A stretch of DNA of 64,000 nucleotides from assembly GCF_003352065.1 (NCBI RefSeq), contig NZ_CP025803.1, forward strand, positions 1,550,001-1,614,000. The letters are read 5' to 3'. Numbering within the stretch: position 1 is the stretch's first letter; every line of letters begins with the position of its first letter. This DNA is from Sulfitobacter sp. SK011 (GTDB lineage Bacteria; Pseudomonadota; Alphaproteobacteria; Rhodobacterales; Rhodobacteraceae). The notes beneath the pieces were generated by a model. The model was not told where the DNA came from, made no database searches, and worked only from the letters and a program-made list of their open reading frames with translations. Shown one piece after another: positions 54,658-63,719 of the stretch. Both the position numbers and the translations under genes were made by a program.

Positions 54658-54687
54658 AACTTTTCATTTTTCAAAGTGAGGTATGTC

Positions 54688-55197
54688 ATGGGTGATGGGT
54701 TTGATCGTCTGATTGGTTCCGTTGAGCGTGCTGTTGTTTGGCTTGCTGGTCTTGGTGCCGTCATCGTGCTGGTGCAGATGTTATGGATTTCTTACGGCGT
54801 CTTTGTCCGCTACGGGCTTGGTAAACCTGATCGCATGGTGACCGAAGCAACCGCGTTGCTGCTTTTTCCTGTCGCATTTACCGGGCTTGCCTTTGCGATG
54901 CGCGAAGATGCCTTTCCCAAAGTCACCATGTTGACCGACCGATTGCGACCCGGCCTGAGGCGTGCCTTTGACATCATAAACCACATCCTGATGCTCGGCG
55001 TCGGCAGCTTTTTTGCCTACGCTGGTGTAAGTGCCACTATCCGCGCGTTCAACTCGGGCGTCGCCTCAGAGATTTTGCATTGGCCGCGCTATTGGTTTTG
55101 GGCACCGGGTGCCTTTTCGCTGGTCATATTTTCCCTTTACACCGCGTTGCGTCTGATCCGTCTGATCCGCACGCCGGCCCCCTCAGGAGATCTCTAA
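54688..55197 (+). CDS. dctQ: TRAP transporter small permease (DctQ type), second system
   Basis: The 169-residue membrane protein has four hydrophobic segments and the DctQ pattern (IVLVQMLWISYGVFVRYGLGKP, FAMREDAFPKVTMLTDRL). ATG 54688 has GTGAGG upstream; a GTG four codons earlier is in frame. Its TAA overlaps the dctM ATG by one base. Confidence 0.9.
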   Translation: MGDGFDRLIGSVERAVVWLAGLGAVIVLVQMLWISYGVFVRYGLGKPDRMVTEATALLLFPVAFTGLAFAMREDAFPKVTMLTDRLRPGLRRAFDIINHILMLGVGSFFAYAGVSATIRAFNSGVASEILHWPRYWFWAPGAFSLVIFSLYTALRLIRLIRTPAPSGDL

Positions 55198-56498
55198 TGG
55201 AATGGTATACTGTTGGTCTTGGCCTTCTTGGTCTCTTGATGCTTTTCATCACAATCGGCCTGCCGATCCCCTTTGCCCTTGCCGCTGCATCGCTTCCTTT
55301 TCTGTGGCAAATTCAGGGATGGAGCACCTCAATCGTCTCGTCCGAACTCAAACTTTGGGGGGTATGGATTGATTATATTCTGCTGGCGGTGCCGCTGTTT
55401 GTCTTTCTGGGCGAACTCATAGGCAAATCGAATATCGGTCCGAACCTTTATCAATTCCTGCACCAAGGTGTGCGGATCAAGGGATCGGCCGCCTACGGCT
55501 CAATCGGTGCCAGCGCAGGGTTTGGCGCGGTCTGCGGATCGTCCATGGTCGGCGCTTTGACCATCGGCGGTGTGGCCCTGCCTGAAATGCTCAGGCTCGG
55601 GTATGGCAAACGTCTGTCGAGCGGTGTGCTGGCGGCGGGTGGTACGCTGTCGGTGCTAATTCCACCCAGCCTGATCTTGCTCTTTTACGGGATCGTCACA
55701 GACCAGAGCATCGGGGATTTGTTCATCGCGGGTGTCATTCCCGGCCTCATTCTGGTCTCAAGCTTTGTTGTCGTTGTTCTGATCTGGGGCATTCTGAAAC
55801 CCGAGGATATTCCCGGCAGCGAAGACGCAACAAAGATGCCCCTAAGGATGATCATCAGCACCGTTGGTCCTGTTGTGCTGATCGGTCTTGTGATCACCGT
55901 TGCGATCTATGCAGGCATCGCCACACCAACAGAGGCAGCGGCTGTTGCCGCCTTGCTGACCGTTGTGCTGGCCTTTTGGGTCGGCGGGCTGACGTGGCAA
56001 GGGTTCATGGATTCCATTTTCGCCACCATGCGGACGATGGGGTATCTGGGTTTGCTGTTGTCAGCGGGTGTGTTGTTTGGATTTGTCCTGACCTACTACC
56101 GTGTGCCCCAGCAGTTCACCGAATTGTTCCTGTCCTATGAGCTGTCGGCGTTCACGGTTCTGGCCATCGTGTTGGTATTCTACATCATCCTTGGCATGTT
56201 CCTCGAACCAGTTTCGATGACGTTTATCACGCTTCCGACGATCTATCCTTTGATGGATGCCGCCGGATTTGATCTGATCTGGTTCGGTGTAGTTTATACC
56301 ATCACGATGGAGATCGCGGTGCTGACGCCACCGGTCGGGCTCAACCTCTATGTGATCCAAGCCATCAGTCGGGACGAGGTCACAATCGGTGACGTTATCA
56401 TGGGCTGCCTGCCGTTCATTGGTGCTATGATCCTGCTGATCGCGATCCTGATCGTCTCTCCACAAGTGGCGTTGTGGCTGCCCGAGCAGATGCGCTGA
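55197..56498 (+). CDS. dctM: TRAP transporter large permease (DctM type), second system
   Basis: The 433-residue polytopic ion-coupled permease has SAGFGAVCGSSMVGALTIGGVALPEMLRLGYG in outline, GGTLSVLIPPSLILLFYGI and the C-terminal LTPPVGLNLYVIQAIS. ATG 55197 has AGGAGA upstream and overlaps the dctQ stop (TAATG). Its TGA in turn overlaps the hydrolase ATG (TGATG), so all are one operon. Confidence 0.94.
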   Translation: MEWYTVGLGLLGLLMLFITIGLPIPFALAAASLPFLWQIQGWSTSIVSSELKLWGVWIDYILLAVPLFVFLGELIGKSNIGPNLYQFLHQGVRIKGSAAYGSIGASAGFGAVCGSSMVGALTIGGVALPEMLRLGYGKRLSSGVLAAGGTLSVLIPPSLILLFYGIVTDQSIGDLFIAGVIPGLILVSSFVVVVLIWGILKPEDIPGSEDATKMPLRMIISTVGPVVLIGLVITVAIYAGIATPTEAAAVAALLTVVLAFWVGGLTWQGFMDSIFATMRTMGYLGLLLSAGVLFGFVLTYYRVPQQFTELFLSYELSAFTVLAIVLVFYIILGMFLEPVSMTFITLPTIYPLMDAAGFDLIWFGVVYTITMEIAVLTPPVGLNLYVIQAISRDEVTIGDVIMGCLPFIGAMILLIAILIVSPQVALWLPEQMR

Positions 56499-57250
56499 TG
56501 GCAAGCTTACCTTATCAGCGCGCAGGGTCCGGCCCCGTCCTTGTGCTGGTCCACGGTTATCTTGGTGGATCGGCGCAATGGCGGCGAGAGATCGCGCATT
56601 TCAGCGGCCAATTTGACGTGATTGCACCTGATCTGCCGGGCTTTGGCGCTGCTGCCGATTTGCCGGGCTGTGACACAATCGCGGGGATGGCCGGGGCGGT
56701 GTGTGGATTACTGGACGATCTCGGCGTCAAGGAATTTGTCCTGCTGGGTCACTCGATGGGCGGGATGATCGCCCAGCAGATTGCCGCAGATCGCCCCGAC
56801 GCTGTGCTGAAGTTGGTGCTTTATGGTACCGGCCCCCTTGGTCTGATGCCTGACCGGTTTGAACCTATCGAAGTCTCGCGCGAACGGCTGCGTGACGACG
56901 GCGTCACAACCACGATCAAACGCATTGGGGCGACATGGCTCAAGGCTGGCAGCGATGCAGCGGGCTTCCCGCTTTTGGTCGAAATTGGCGCGCGGGCAAG
57001 TGAGCAGGCTGCGATGTCGGCACTTGAGGCCATGGCGAATTGGGACGGGCGCGCCGCGTTGTCCGGCCTGCCGATGCCCACTTTGGTGATATGGGGCGAC
57101 TCTGATAAATCCTATCGCTGGCCTCAGGTACAATCGCTTTGGACAAGCATCCCTGACGTGCAGCTTTCTGTCGTGCCCGGAACCGCCCATGCGCTTCATC
57201 TTGAAAAACCGGACCTCTTCAATTCTCTGATCCAGGATTTTCTGGGGTAG
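56498..57250 (+). CDS. Alpha/beta hydrolase
   Basis: The 250-residue protein has the alpha/beta-hydrolase core: VLVHGYLGGSAQW with the oxyanion-hole region, the nucleophile elbow GHSMGGM (Ser), the acid in WGDSDKSYRW (Asp) and GTAHALHLEKP (His). It resembles ring-cleavage or enol-lactone hydrolases (MhpC/PcaD type), but the substrate cannot be told. It is translationally coupled to dctM, so it probably acts on the imported compound or an ester of it. Confidence 0.88.
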   Translation: MASLPYQRAGSGPVLVLVHGYLGGSAQWRREIAHFSGQFDVIAPDLPGFGAAADLPGCDTIAGMAGAVCGLLDDLGVKEFVLLGHSMGGMIAQQIAADRPDAVLKLVLYGTGPLGLMPDRFEPIEVSRERLRDDGVTTTIKRIGATWLKAGSDAAGFPLLVEIGARASEQAAMSALEAMANWDGRAALSGLPMPTLVIWGDSDKSYRWPQVQSLWTSIPDVQLSVVPGTAHALHLEKPDLFNSLIQDFLG

Positions 57251-57574
57251 CCATGGCCATTTGTCTGTTCATTCGCCTGGTGTTATCTCGACAACGCATC
57301 AGCTTTTCCACAGCGTTTAAGCGGGTCAAAAACCCGCGATTCACGGGCTTTTCCAGCCAGGCATGACCTGATTGCAGCAGATATCCTCGGCATTGAACAG
57401 CTCGTCCGAATGGCCCGGACACATGCACACAGATCACCGGCATGTTGGCGGGTCGATCTGGCAACGCCGGTAGAGCCGCATCGAACCAGCGGCCTAGGGT
57501 ATCGTTGATTTGCCCCATGACGAGCGCCGTGATGGTCAACTGCCCGATGGTGAAAGCTGTTGGGGGCAACATGC
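57251..57574. other. Intergenic stretch with possible decayed coding remains
   Basis: No intact gene is found. On the minus strand (roughly 57290-57500) the translation MPVICVHVSGPFGRAV ... AWLEKPV faintly recalls the end of a response-regulator receiver domain, including the lysine-proline pair, but the match is too weak to call. Confidence 0.3.
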
Positions 57575-58391
57575 TCACTTGCCTGCCGGGTCTCGGTACT
57601 TGCGCACATAGGCTTCCCGGCTCTTTACAAACCAGACCGGCTGTTCCGGCTGCCAACACAATTCTGCCAACGCCTCTGCCTGATAGGCGCGGGCGATAAA
57701 TTTTAGCATGTTTTGCGGCATGTGGCCAATTGCGCCCAATGCGCAAGGGTTAACGCCCAAAGCGTCCGCGTAAAGGGCGCTGCCTGTCGGGGCGTTCACC
57801 CAGCCAAACCAGTCCTGCGCCGGGCCGGGGTCGGCGTGGGCTGACATAACGAAGTTCTGAAGAGAGCAATTTGCGCCTTCAACCGGGGCGATTGTAGGAA
57901 TGGTCAAAGGGGTAGGGCAACTGATCGAGAGCTTCCAATGCGCGACCAGCTGCGACAAATGCAGTGTCCTCGCGCATGGCCAAGCGACCTGCATAGGCTG
58001 GATCGAAAAGGTCCATCAGGCTGACGCGGTTTGGGTCAAGCGGAGCAAGATCAGGATGGTGCCCGATACCCGCGCCGCCCCAAATGTTCGGCGATCCCAT
58101 TCGTTTGCCGTCAATGATGGTTTGCGCATCGGCGTAGAAAGCCGGATCTATGCGATTGTAGCCGATCCGAACCTCATCAAGTGCGCCGATCAATCCGCTG
58201 TTGACCCAACTGGCCAATCTGTTGGTGGTGGGGCAGGCCACGTCAAAGGCGCGTGTTTGGGCAACCGCGTGCATCTCATCCTGATTGGGCACGCCATGGT
58301 CGGATACCACATTTCCGGTCTCATTTTGAAACCGATCAAATGCGATACTCAATCCGGCTTCATAATCCGCCCATCCCAGAATTTTGAGCAT
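57575..58391 (-). pseudogene. Spermidine/putrescine-type ABC binding protein, broken
   Basis: Two pieces in different frames match one PotD-like periplasmic receptor. The first (58391 to ~57890) begins LKILGWADYEAGLSIAFDRF and runs through SPNIWGGAGIGHHPD to LDQLPYPFDHSY. The second (~57889 to 57575) runs from APVEGANCSLQNFVM through WFGWVN to QPEQPVWFVKSREAYVRKYRD. The ~50 residues normally between them are missing and the frame shifts at the joint. The signal peptide is also absent. It is an inactivated gene with no neighbouring permease genes. Confidence 0.8.
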
Positions 58392-58777
58392 GTCTCAGGT
58401 CTTTTCCAGTAACCAAAACTCAAGCCAGTATGCTTTCTTTCTTCCAGGTTTGCTGCTGAATTCCGACTTTTGGGGATCGTTTCCCTGACGATTGGGTGAC
58501 ATATGTCGCGATCGAATTTCCCCGCTGCGGATGCACCAAAAATACCCGAACCAATGCCATCAAGATCGGTTGGGGGGGGCTCAGTCTTCTTGGGTTGAAC
58601 AGCGGGAACCGCTCACCGCAGCCTATCGCAACCCTATGCTCCTGCGGGAGGTGCCCAAAGACCCGTCGAGGAAACGTGACTTCCATCACACGGTCTGAAA
58701 GAAGATATCTCAGCGCTGAATTGAGGCTTGCGAATGATCCGTTTGCAGCAACGGAATTTGGGGCGTGTTACCTTTGC
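58392..58777. other. Gene-free stretch between pseudogene and RTX gene
   Basis: No recognisable coding sequence is found on either strand, and no clear terminator. Short open frames lack ribosome sites and family motifs. Confidence 0.4.
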
Positions 58778-61700
58778 CTACGCCTGACTGGCGTGCGCCT
58801 GTCCATAATTCGGCTGGCAGGGTTTTGGTTTGGCCTCCATCGCGCGCGGCCTGACCAGAAGGCTTTCCGCGATCAACTGGCGTACTTCGCGCCGTTTCAG
58901 GACAGGCAATGCACGCGCGCCATAGGCATTTTCGACTGGCTTGGCGGCGAGGTCGGGCAGGAGGGCGAACAGGGTCATTCGGTTGAGTGCTGACATCGTT
59001 TTCAAAGCCATGGGGCCGGGGTAAAAGCTTTCGCTTGGGATGTCGTTGGAAATCAGGGTTGCATGCTGATCCAAAAGAACATGTGCATAGGTCACGCACC
59101 GACGCCCCCGTGCAAAAGAGGCCAGATGGGATTCCTCTGCGAGGTGCTTTGCACGCACATAGTATGGCGTCGAAGTATCTTCAGTGCGCAATAGGATGCA
59201 ATGTTGTGGCGACACCACAAGCGCCCGCCGGTTTCCCATGACGCCCGGTTTGATCCTGACCGGAAGCACGTCATCAGGCAAAGGGGCCTTTTCAACAGCC
59301 ACTTCTGAGCAGGCGGTCCAGCGCACGGGCTCGTCCCCGTGTTCCAGTGTTGTAACCATGTCGCCCGGGCGCAGATCCTCAACTGGGGTTTCGCCTGTTG
59401 GTGTCCTTATCATCGTCCCCGCAGTGAAACAGCTGATGCCCATCGCGAAAAACTGTTGTTGGCTGTCGACCTGCGAAGGCTGAATGCCAACCAGTGTGAT
59501 GGTTTCCCCATTCGGGAAACTGAGAATCGCATCACCCGTACCATCACCGATGGTGTCGGTGATCACCGCATCATAATAGTTGACCGGATTGCCACCGGCA
59601 TCTGTCAGCCCGGACAGATCAAACTGATCCACGGTCGTGCCGTCACCACTGTCGGTCAGGTCAAAGCCAGAGATCGTGTCGTTGCCATCGCCGTCGCTGA
59701 ACACCACCAGATCGCGGTCCGTGTCGCCCTGCAATTCGGTATAGTCATCGCCTGCGCCGCCTTCGACAGTGTCGGCACCTGAACCGGCGGAAAACCAGTC
59801 ATCGCCGCCGCCGCCTGACAGGCTGTCATCGCCCGTACCGCCGTAAATGTCTTCATTGCCGCTTCCGCCGGTGACTGTATCGTTGCCAGCGCCGCCCTCC
59901 AGATTGCCGCCGCCCGCGCCGCCTTCGATTGAATCGTTGCCGTCGCCGCCGCGCAGGTCGTCCTGGCCCGAGCCGCCGATGATCGTATCGTCGCCGCCGC
60001 TGGAAGAGACATAAGAGTTGTCATCCGTGCGCCCGGACAGATCAAAAAGGTCGCCCTGATTGGTGCCGGTAACTTCTTCGATCTCACTAAAGGAAATCGT
60101 ATCGGTGCCATCCGTGATGGTCCCCGATTCTTCGCCCGTGAAGGTAACCGTGACTGGCCCTGTCAGGTTGTCCAGCCTGATGATATCATAGTCAGTACCA
60201 CCTTCGCCGCCGACGATGGTGTCGTTGCCGAACCCGTCTTCGACAATGAACCTGTCCTGATCATCGCCGCCGTCCAGGTGGTCGTCACCCGTCCCGCCAT
60301 CGATGGTATCTCTGCCAGCCCCGCCATAGATCTGATCATTGCCCGCGCCGCCGTCAATAACGTCAGCAGAGGTATCGCTGTCACCGGGCAACGCATAGTC
60401 TGCATCCAGTCGCGCTGCGGTGACGTTAGAAAAGCTGGTATTGACCGTATCAAGAGATATGCCTTGAATGGGTTTGCTGGTCAGCAGCGTGTTGTCGGCG
60501 TTGTTCGTCAACTCCGGCATCACGTACACTTCGCCGTCCGTGGTCTGGATCACAACAGCGGTAAAGGTGCCGGTGGTCGCATCGGTAAAAGTGACGGTCG
60601 CATTATAGACCACCGCTGAGTCGATCAGCTTGTCCTGACCCCCGATGTTGATCGTTTCGGGCGCTGGATCGTGATCGAAATCTATCCGCGTGTTGGCGTT
60701 GTCGTCCGAGACAATTGCATTCTGGAGTGTCTTATAAAGCTCATCGCCCGCACCCCCATAGGACCCCAAAAGCGCGCCCGCGTTTTCGTTGCCAAAGTTG
60801 CCTTCGTTGTCATCAATTGCGCTGCCGGACCCAAGGTGGATGACGGTATAGCTGGTGCCGACGGTGTTTGACCCGCCCACGGATGTCGCGGGGTCCTCGC
60901 CGCCATAGATCGTGTCATCACCGTCGTGGCCGTCGATGGTGTCAGACCCGGTGCCACCGTAGATCAGGTCATTGCCGCCACCTGCGTAAATGCTGTCGTT
61001 GCCCGCACCGCCATCAATCGTGTCTTGCGAAGATGCGCCGTTGTCGGTGATTGAATCGTTGCCGTCGCCGCCAAAAATCAGATCGTCTCCACCTCCGCCT
61101 CCGATCGTGTCATCGCCTGTGCCACCGTCGATCGTGTCATCGCCACCTCCACCGGAAATGCTGTCCGCTCCGCTCCCGCCCGAAATCAGATCATTCCCGC
61201 CGCCTGAATCGATGGTGTCATTGCCTGCACCCGCATCAACAGTATCATCGCCACCATAGGCGTTCATCTGGGTGCCATCCGCGTCGGAATAGCTGGTCCC
61301 CATATTGTCATTGCCAGCGGTGCCATCGACCGTGCCGTCGATAAAGGCGTCCTGCTCGGTATTGGCAACCACGCCGCCGAAATTGTCGCCAGCGACTGAA
61401 TCGAGCGTTATTGATTCAATCGGCTTGGCTCCCAAGGCCGTGTTGGATCCACTGCCCGCAATATACGGGGCCAGAAAGACCCGGCCGGAAGCGTCCTGCA
61501 GCAGCACAATTTTCGTCGTCGCCGTGGTGCCATCGACATAGGTGAGTGTCACGTTGTACTCGATGACACTGTCGAGCGTGGAAGCAACACCACCAAATAT
61601 CAGGTTTTCGCCAGCCTGCCCGTTGTCGTTTTCGCGGATGGCACCATCGTTGTTGGCGTCATCGGTCGTCAGGCTATCGATGCTGTCATAAAGCGGTGCA

Positions 61701-61822
61701 TCTGACCCGCCGAAGGTCAGGCCAAGCAGAGAACTGGAGTTTTCTGCCTGCCAATTGCTCTCATTCGGGTCGAGATCGGAAAAGATACCAAGGTAGAATG
61801 CTTCAAATGTGTTTGTCGCCAT
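58778..61822 (-). CDS. RTX calcium-binding repeat protein with C-terminal Hint domain
   Basis: The 1014-residue acidic protein lacks a signal peptide, as expected for type I secretion. RTX nonapeptide blocks (GGxGxDxIx) occupy about residues 185-310, 490-540 and 600-700. A Hint_2 domain begins at C798 (ISCFTAGTMIRTPTGETPVEDL) and includes VSPQHCILL near residue 873, the conserved histidine block; such Hint domains can self-cleave. Two copies of an unrecognised ~136-residue domain lie at ~8-143 and ~325-460. No TolC, ABC or HlyD exporter genes are adjacent. Confidence 0.9.
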   Translation of the reverse strand: MATNTFEAFYLGIFSDLDPNESNWQAENSSSLLGLTFGGSDAPLYDSIDSLTTDDANNDGAIRENDNGQAGENLIFGGVASTLDSVIEYNVTLTYVDGTTATTKIVLLQDASGRVFLAPYIAGSGSNTALGAKPIESITLDSVAGDNFGGVVANTEQDAFIDGTVDGTAGNDNMGTSYSDADGTQMNAYGGDDTVDAGAGNDTIDSGGGNDLISGGSGADSISGGGGDDTIDGGTGDDTIGGGGGDDLIFGGDGNDSITDNGASSQDTIDGGAGNDSIYAGGGNDLIYGGTGSDTIDGHDGDDTIYGGEDPATSVGGSNTVGTSYTVIHLGSGSAIDDNEGNFGNENAGALLGSYGGAGDELYKTLQNAIVSDDNANTRIDFDHDPAPETINIGGQDKLIDSAVVYNATVTFTDATTGTFTAVVIQTTDGEVYVMPELTNNADNTLLTSKPIQGISLDTVNTSFSNVTAARLDADYALPGDSDTSADVIDGGAGNDQIYGGAGRDTIDGGTGDDHLDGGDDQDRFIVEDGFGNDTIVGGEGGTDYDIIRLDNLTGPVTVTFTGEESGTITDGTDTISFSEIEEVTGTNQGDLFDLSGRTDDNSYVSSSGGDDTIIGGSGQDDLRGGDGNDSIEGGAGGGNLEGGAGNDTVTGGSGNEDIYGGTGDDSLSGGGGDDWFSAGSGADTVEGGAGDDYTELQGDTDRDLVVFSDGDGNDTISGFDLTDSGDGTTVDQFDLSGLTDAGGNPVNYYDAVITDTIGDGTGDAILSFPNGETITLVGIQPSQVDSQQQFFAMGISCFTAGTMIRTPTGETPVEDLRPGDMVTTLEHGDEPVRWTACSEVAVEKAPLPDDVLPVRIKPGVMGNRRALVVSPQHCILLRTEDTSTPYYVRAKHLAEESHLASFARGRRCVTYAHVLLDQHATLISNDIPSESFYPGPMALKTMSALNRMTLFALLPDLAAKPVENAYGARALPVLKRREVRQLIAESLLVRPRAMEAKPKPCQPNYGQAHASQA

Positions 61823-62182
61823 TGGACTGTAATCTCACCGCTAAAATCTTGGCCGACCCATGGACCAGCAGCCGCAGCCGTTTTTTTTGAAAGGCGGCCT
61901 AAGTCTGGCATCAACGTGTTACTGGTGAGGATTTAGGCGCTGTCAGGTGAATGACTCGTTAAGGATAAGATTGTCTATAAACCGGCAGTTGCTGCAATTT
62001 CCGCCGCGATGCTCCCGCACGTGAACCTTTCAATAGGGGGAGGCCATCGGGCCTTTGAGCGACCCGATCAGGCAGTGCTTCAGTGAAGATCAAAATGAAG
62101 AAGCTGTAAGTGCAGCATGTCAGATCAGCCAGGAGGTTGATCTTCAATTCGCCTGAGGAACTTCCTCAGAGGCTGACGCTGA
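61823..62182. other. Intergenic stretch upstream of the RTX gene
   Basis: No gene is seen. It should hold the RTX promoter (minus strand). A perfect 17-base inverted repeat, CTGAGGAA-C-TTCCTCAG, lies at 62153-62169, just before the aldehyde dehydrogenase scrap. Confidence 0.45.
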
Positions 62183-62353
62183 AAGGCGATCCTACCCAAT
62201 GCGCCTTTTGACGGCGTCAAATCTGCTGGCATCGGGGTTGAGTTCGGCGATAAAGGACCTGCCGAATACACCGACATTCAAGAGGTGTTCTCCTATATCA
62301 GACTGTGTGGCCGCGGGTCTTGCCCCGGCCTCACCTATGAAGCCGCATCATAA
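62183..62353 (+). pseudogene. Aldehyde dehydrogenase, C-terminal fragment
   Basis: The open frame reads LPNAPFDGVKSAGIGVEFGD and then KGPAEYTDIQEVFSYI. This is the conserved C-terminal block of NAD(P)-dependent aldehyde dehydrogenases (family pattern PFGGVKxSGxGxExGxxGLxEYTxxQ). A stop lies directly upstream at 62180-62182, so the other ~450 residues are gone. The glycine of PFGG has become Asp. The fragment's end overlaps the 3' end of the HxlR gene. It is a clear deletion scar. Confidence 0.75.
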
Positions 62354-62709
62354 ACGCTGCGCGCCTTCACAATTTCGGGCTGCTTTTCGACGGCCCATTG
62401 TGCCATCGCCCCGATGGGCGCAAACAGCGACTGACCCAGTTCGGTGATCGCATAATCCACACGCGGTGGAATGCTGGGCGTGACCGTCCGGCGCACCAGC
62501 CCATCCCGCTCCAGCTTGCGCAGGGTCTGGGTCAGCATGCGTTGCGAGATATCAGGGATCGCACGCTGGATCGCAGAGAATCGGTATTCCCCGTCCCGCA
62601 GCATCAAAATCACCAGAAGGCTCCATTTATCGCCGATCTGGGCCAGCACAGTGCGGATCGGACACAGGTCAAGCCCCAGTTCTTGCTCAATTTCTTCGCG
62701 TCGTTTCAT
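62335..62709 (-). CDS. HxlR family transcriptional regulator
   Basis: The 124-residue winged-helix protein of the HxlR/MarR-like family shows [22 protein letters not shown] (the typical N-terminal cysteine and IGDKW block), [29 protein letters not shown] (recognition helix, in outline) and [14 protein letters not shown] (wing). Cys16 could sense electrophiles or oxidants, as in HypR/QorR-type members. It is divergent from the SnoaL-domain gene, its likely target. Confidence 0.93.
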   Translation of the reverse strand: MKRREEIEQELGLDLCPIRTVLAQIGDKWSLLVILMLRDGEYRFSAIQRAIPDISQRMLTQTLRKLERDGLVRRTVTPSIPPRVDYAITELGQSLFAPIGAMAQWAVEKQPEIVKARSVYDAAS

Positions 62710-62718
62710 CTTTAATCC

Positions 62719-62751
62719 AGTTACTAAAAAGTGCCTACTTACTAAAAGTAA
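62719..62751. promoter_or_regulatory. Candidate HxlR operator
   Basis: TTACTAAAA occurs twice (62721-62729 and 62739-62747). The second is part of the dyad TTACT-AAA-AGTAA (62739-62751). Its place between the divergent HxlR and SnoaL genes suits autoregulation and control of the neighbour. Confidence 0.6.
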
Positions 62752-62814
62752 TTAGCTTGAATAGACCTACAGCACGCCCGGCAATCGGGCAAGCATTCAT
62801 TCAAGGAGAATCAG

Positions 62815-63648
62815 ATGAACACGATCTTTCGCACCGCAACCGCTGTCGCAGCGGTTGCCCTGACCGGTCTTTCTGCAGCCGCCGATCCCGCCGCAAACAA
62901 GGACATCGCGCTGGGCTTGCTGGAGCAGGGCCTTGCCAAGGGCGACCGCGATTACATCATGACCCATGTGGCCGAAGGTTACATCCAGCACAACCCGCAG
63001 GCCGCTGATGGCCGCGAAGGTCTGCTGGGATTTGTCGGCTTTCTGGAAGCCCTCGACCCGCCGGTTTCTGTCAACCCGGTGCATGTCATCGCGGATGACG
63101 ATTTTGTTGTCATCCATCAGGAGGCTGAATTCTTTGGCCCCAAGGTGATCATTGATGTGTTCCGCTTTGAAGACGGCAAGATCGCCGAACATTGGGACAG
63201 CATTCAGGAAACCGTCACTGAAACCGCAAGTGGTCGGTCAATGACCGATGGCGCAACCGAAATCACGGATCTGGATAAGACCGACGCCAACAAGGCGCTG
63301 GTCACTGCGCTGGTGACGGATGTGCTGATGAAGGGCGAAATCGACAAGATCGACAGCTACATCGCGCCTGAGTACATGCAGCACAATCCGTTCGTTTCAG
63401 ACACCCGTGACGGGCTGAAAGGCTTTATCGCCTATCTGGGCGAAAACGACATTTCGTTCTGGTATTCAGAGCTGCACAATGTTGTCGCCGAAGGCAACTT
63501 TGTCTTTACCCAGGCCGAGGGTGTCTATGACGGCACGCCCACCGCCTTTTATGACATATGGCGTGTTGAAGACGGCATGATCGTGGAGCACTGGGACGCC
63601 GTGCAGGCCATCCCGACCGAATTCGCGCATGAAAACGGTATGTTCTGA
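62815..63648 (+). CDS. Exported protein with two SnoaL-like (NTF2-fold) domains
   Basis: The 277-residue protein has a signal peptide at residues 1-23 (cut after AAA). Two SnoaL/NTF2-like domains follow: residues ~28-135 (IQHNPQAADGREGLLGFV ... FRFEDGKIAEHWDSIQ) and ~150-270 (MQHNPFVSDTRDGLKGFI ... WRVEDGMIVEHWDAVQ). The two halves align throughout, so the gene arose by internal duplication. The reaction or ligand is unknown. GGAGAA precedes ATG 62815. HxlR control suggests induction by a reactive compound. Confidence 0.88.
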   Translation: MNTIFRTATAVAAVALTGLSAAADPAANKDIALGLLEQGLAKGDRDYIMTHVAEGYIQHNPQAADGREGLLGFVGFLEALDPPVSVNPVHVIADDDFVVIHQEAEFFGPKVIIDVFRFEDGKIAEHWDSIQETVTETASGRSMTDGATEITDLDKTDANKALVTALVTDVLMKGEIDKIDSYIAPEYMQHNPFVSDTRDGLKGFIAYLGENDISFWYSELHNVVAEGNFVFTQAEGVYDGTPTAFYDIWRVEDGMIVEHWDAVQAIPTEFAHENGMF

Positions 63649-63672
63649 GGGCGCTACCTTTGAAATCAAAGA

Positions 63673-63700
63673 TTCACCCGGCGCGATTGTACCGGGTGGA
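63673..63700. terminator. Weak terminator-like hairpin
   Basis: A 7-bp GC stem (63675-63681 with 63692-63698), extendable by a G-U and a T-A pair, lies between the convergent SnoaL and LysR genes. There is no T-run directly after it. Confidence 0.35.
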
Positions 63701-63719
63701 TCACGGGTTTTGCGCTGAG

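Noticed and set aside
58496-58993. 165-codon plus-strand frame at the RTX gene 3' end
   Set aside because: It overlaps the conserved Hint region antisense and matches nothing recognisable.
60893-61270. Regular short DNA repeats that could suggest a CRISPR-like array
   Set aside because: They are codons of RTX nonapeptide repeats within one continuous frame, with no spacer/repeat structure.
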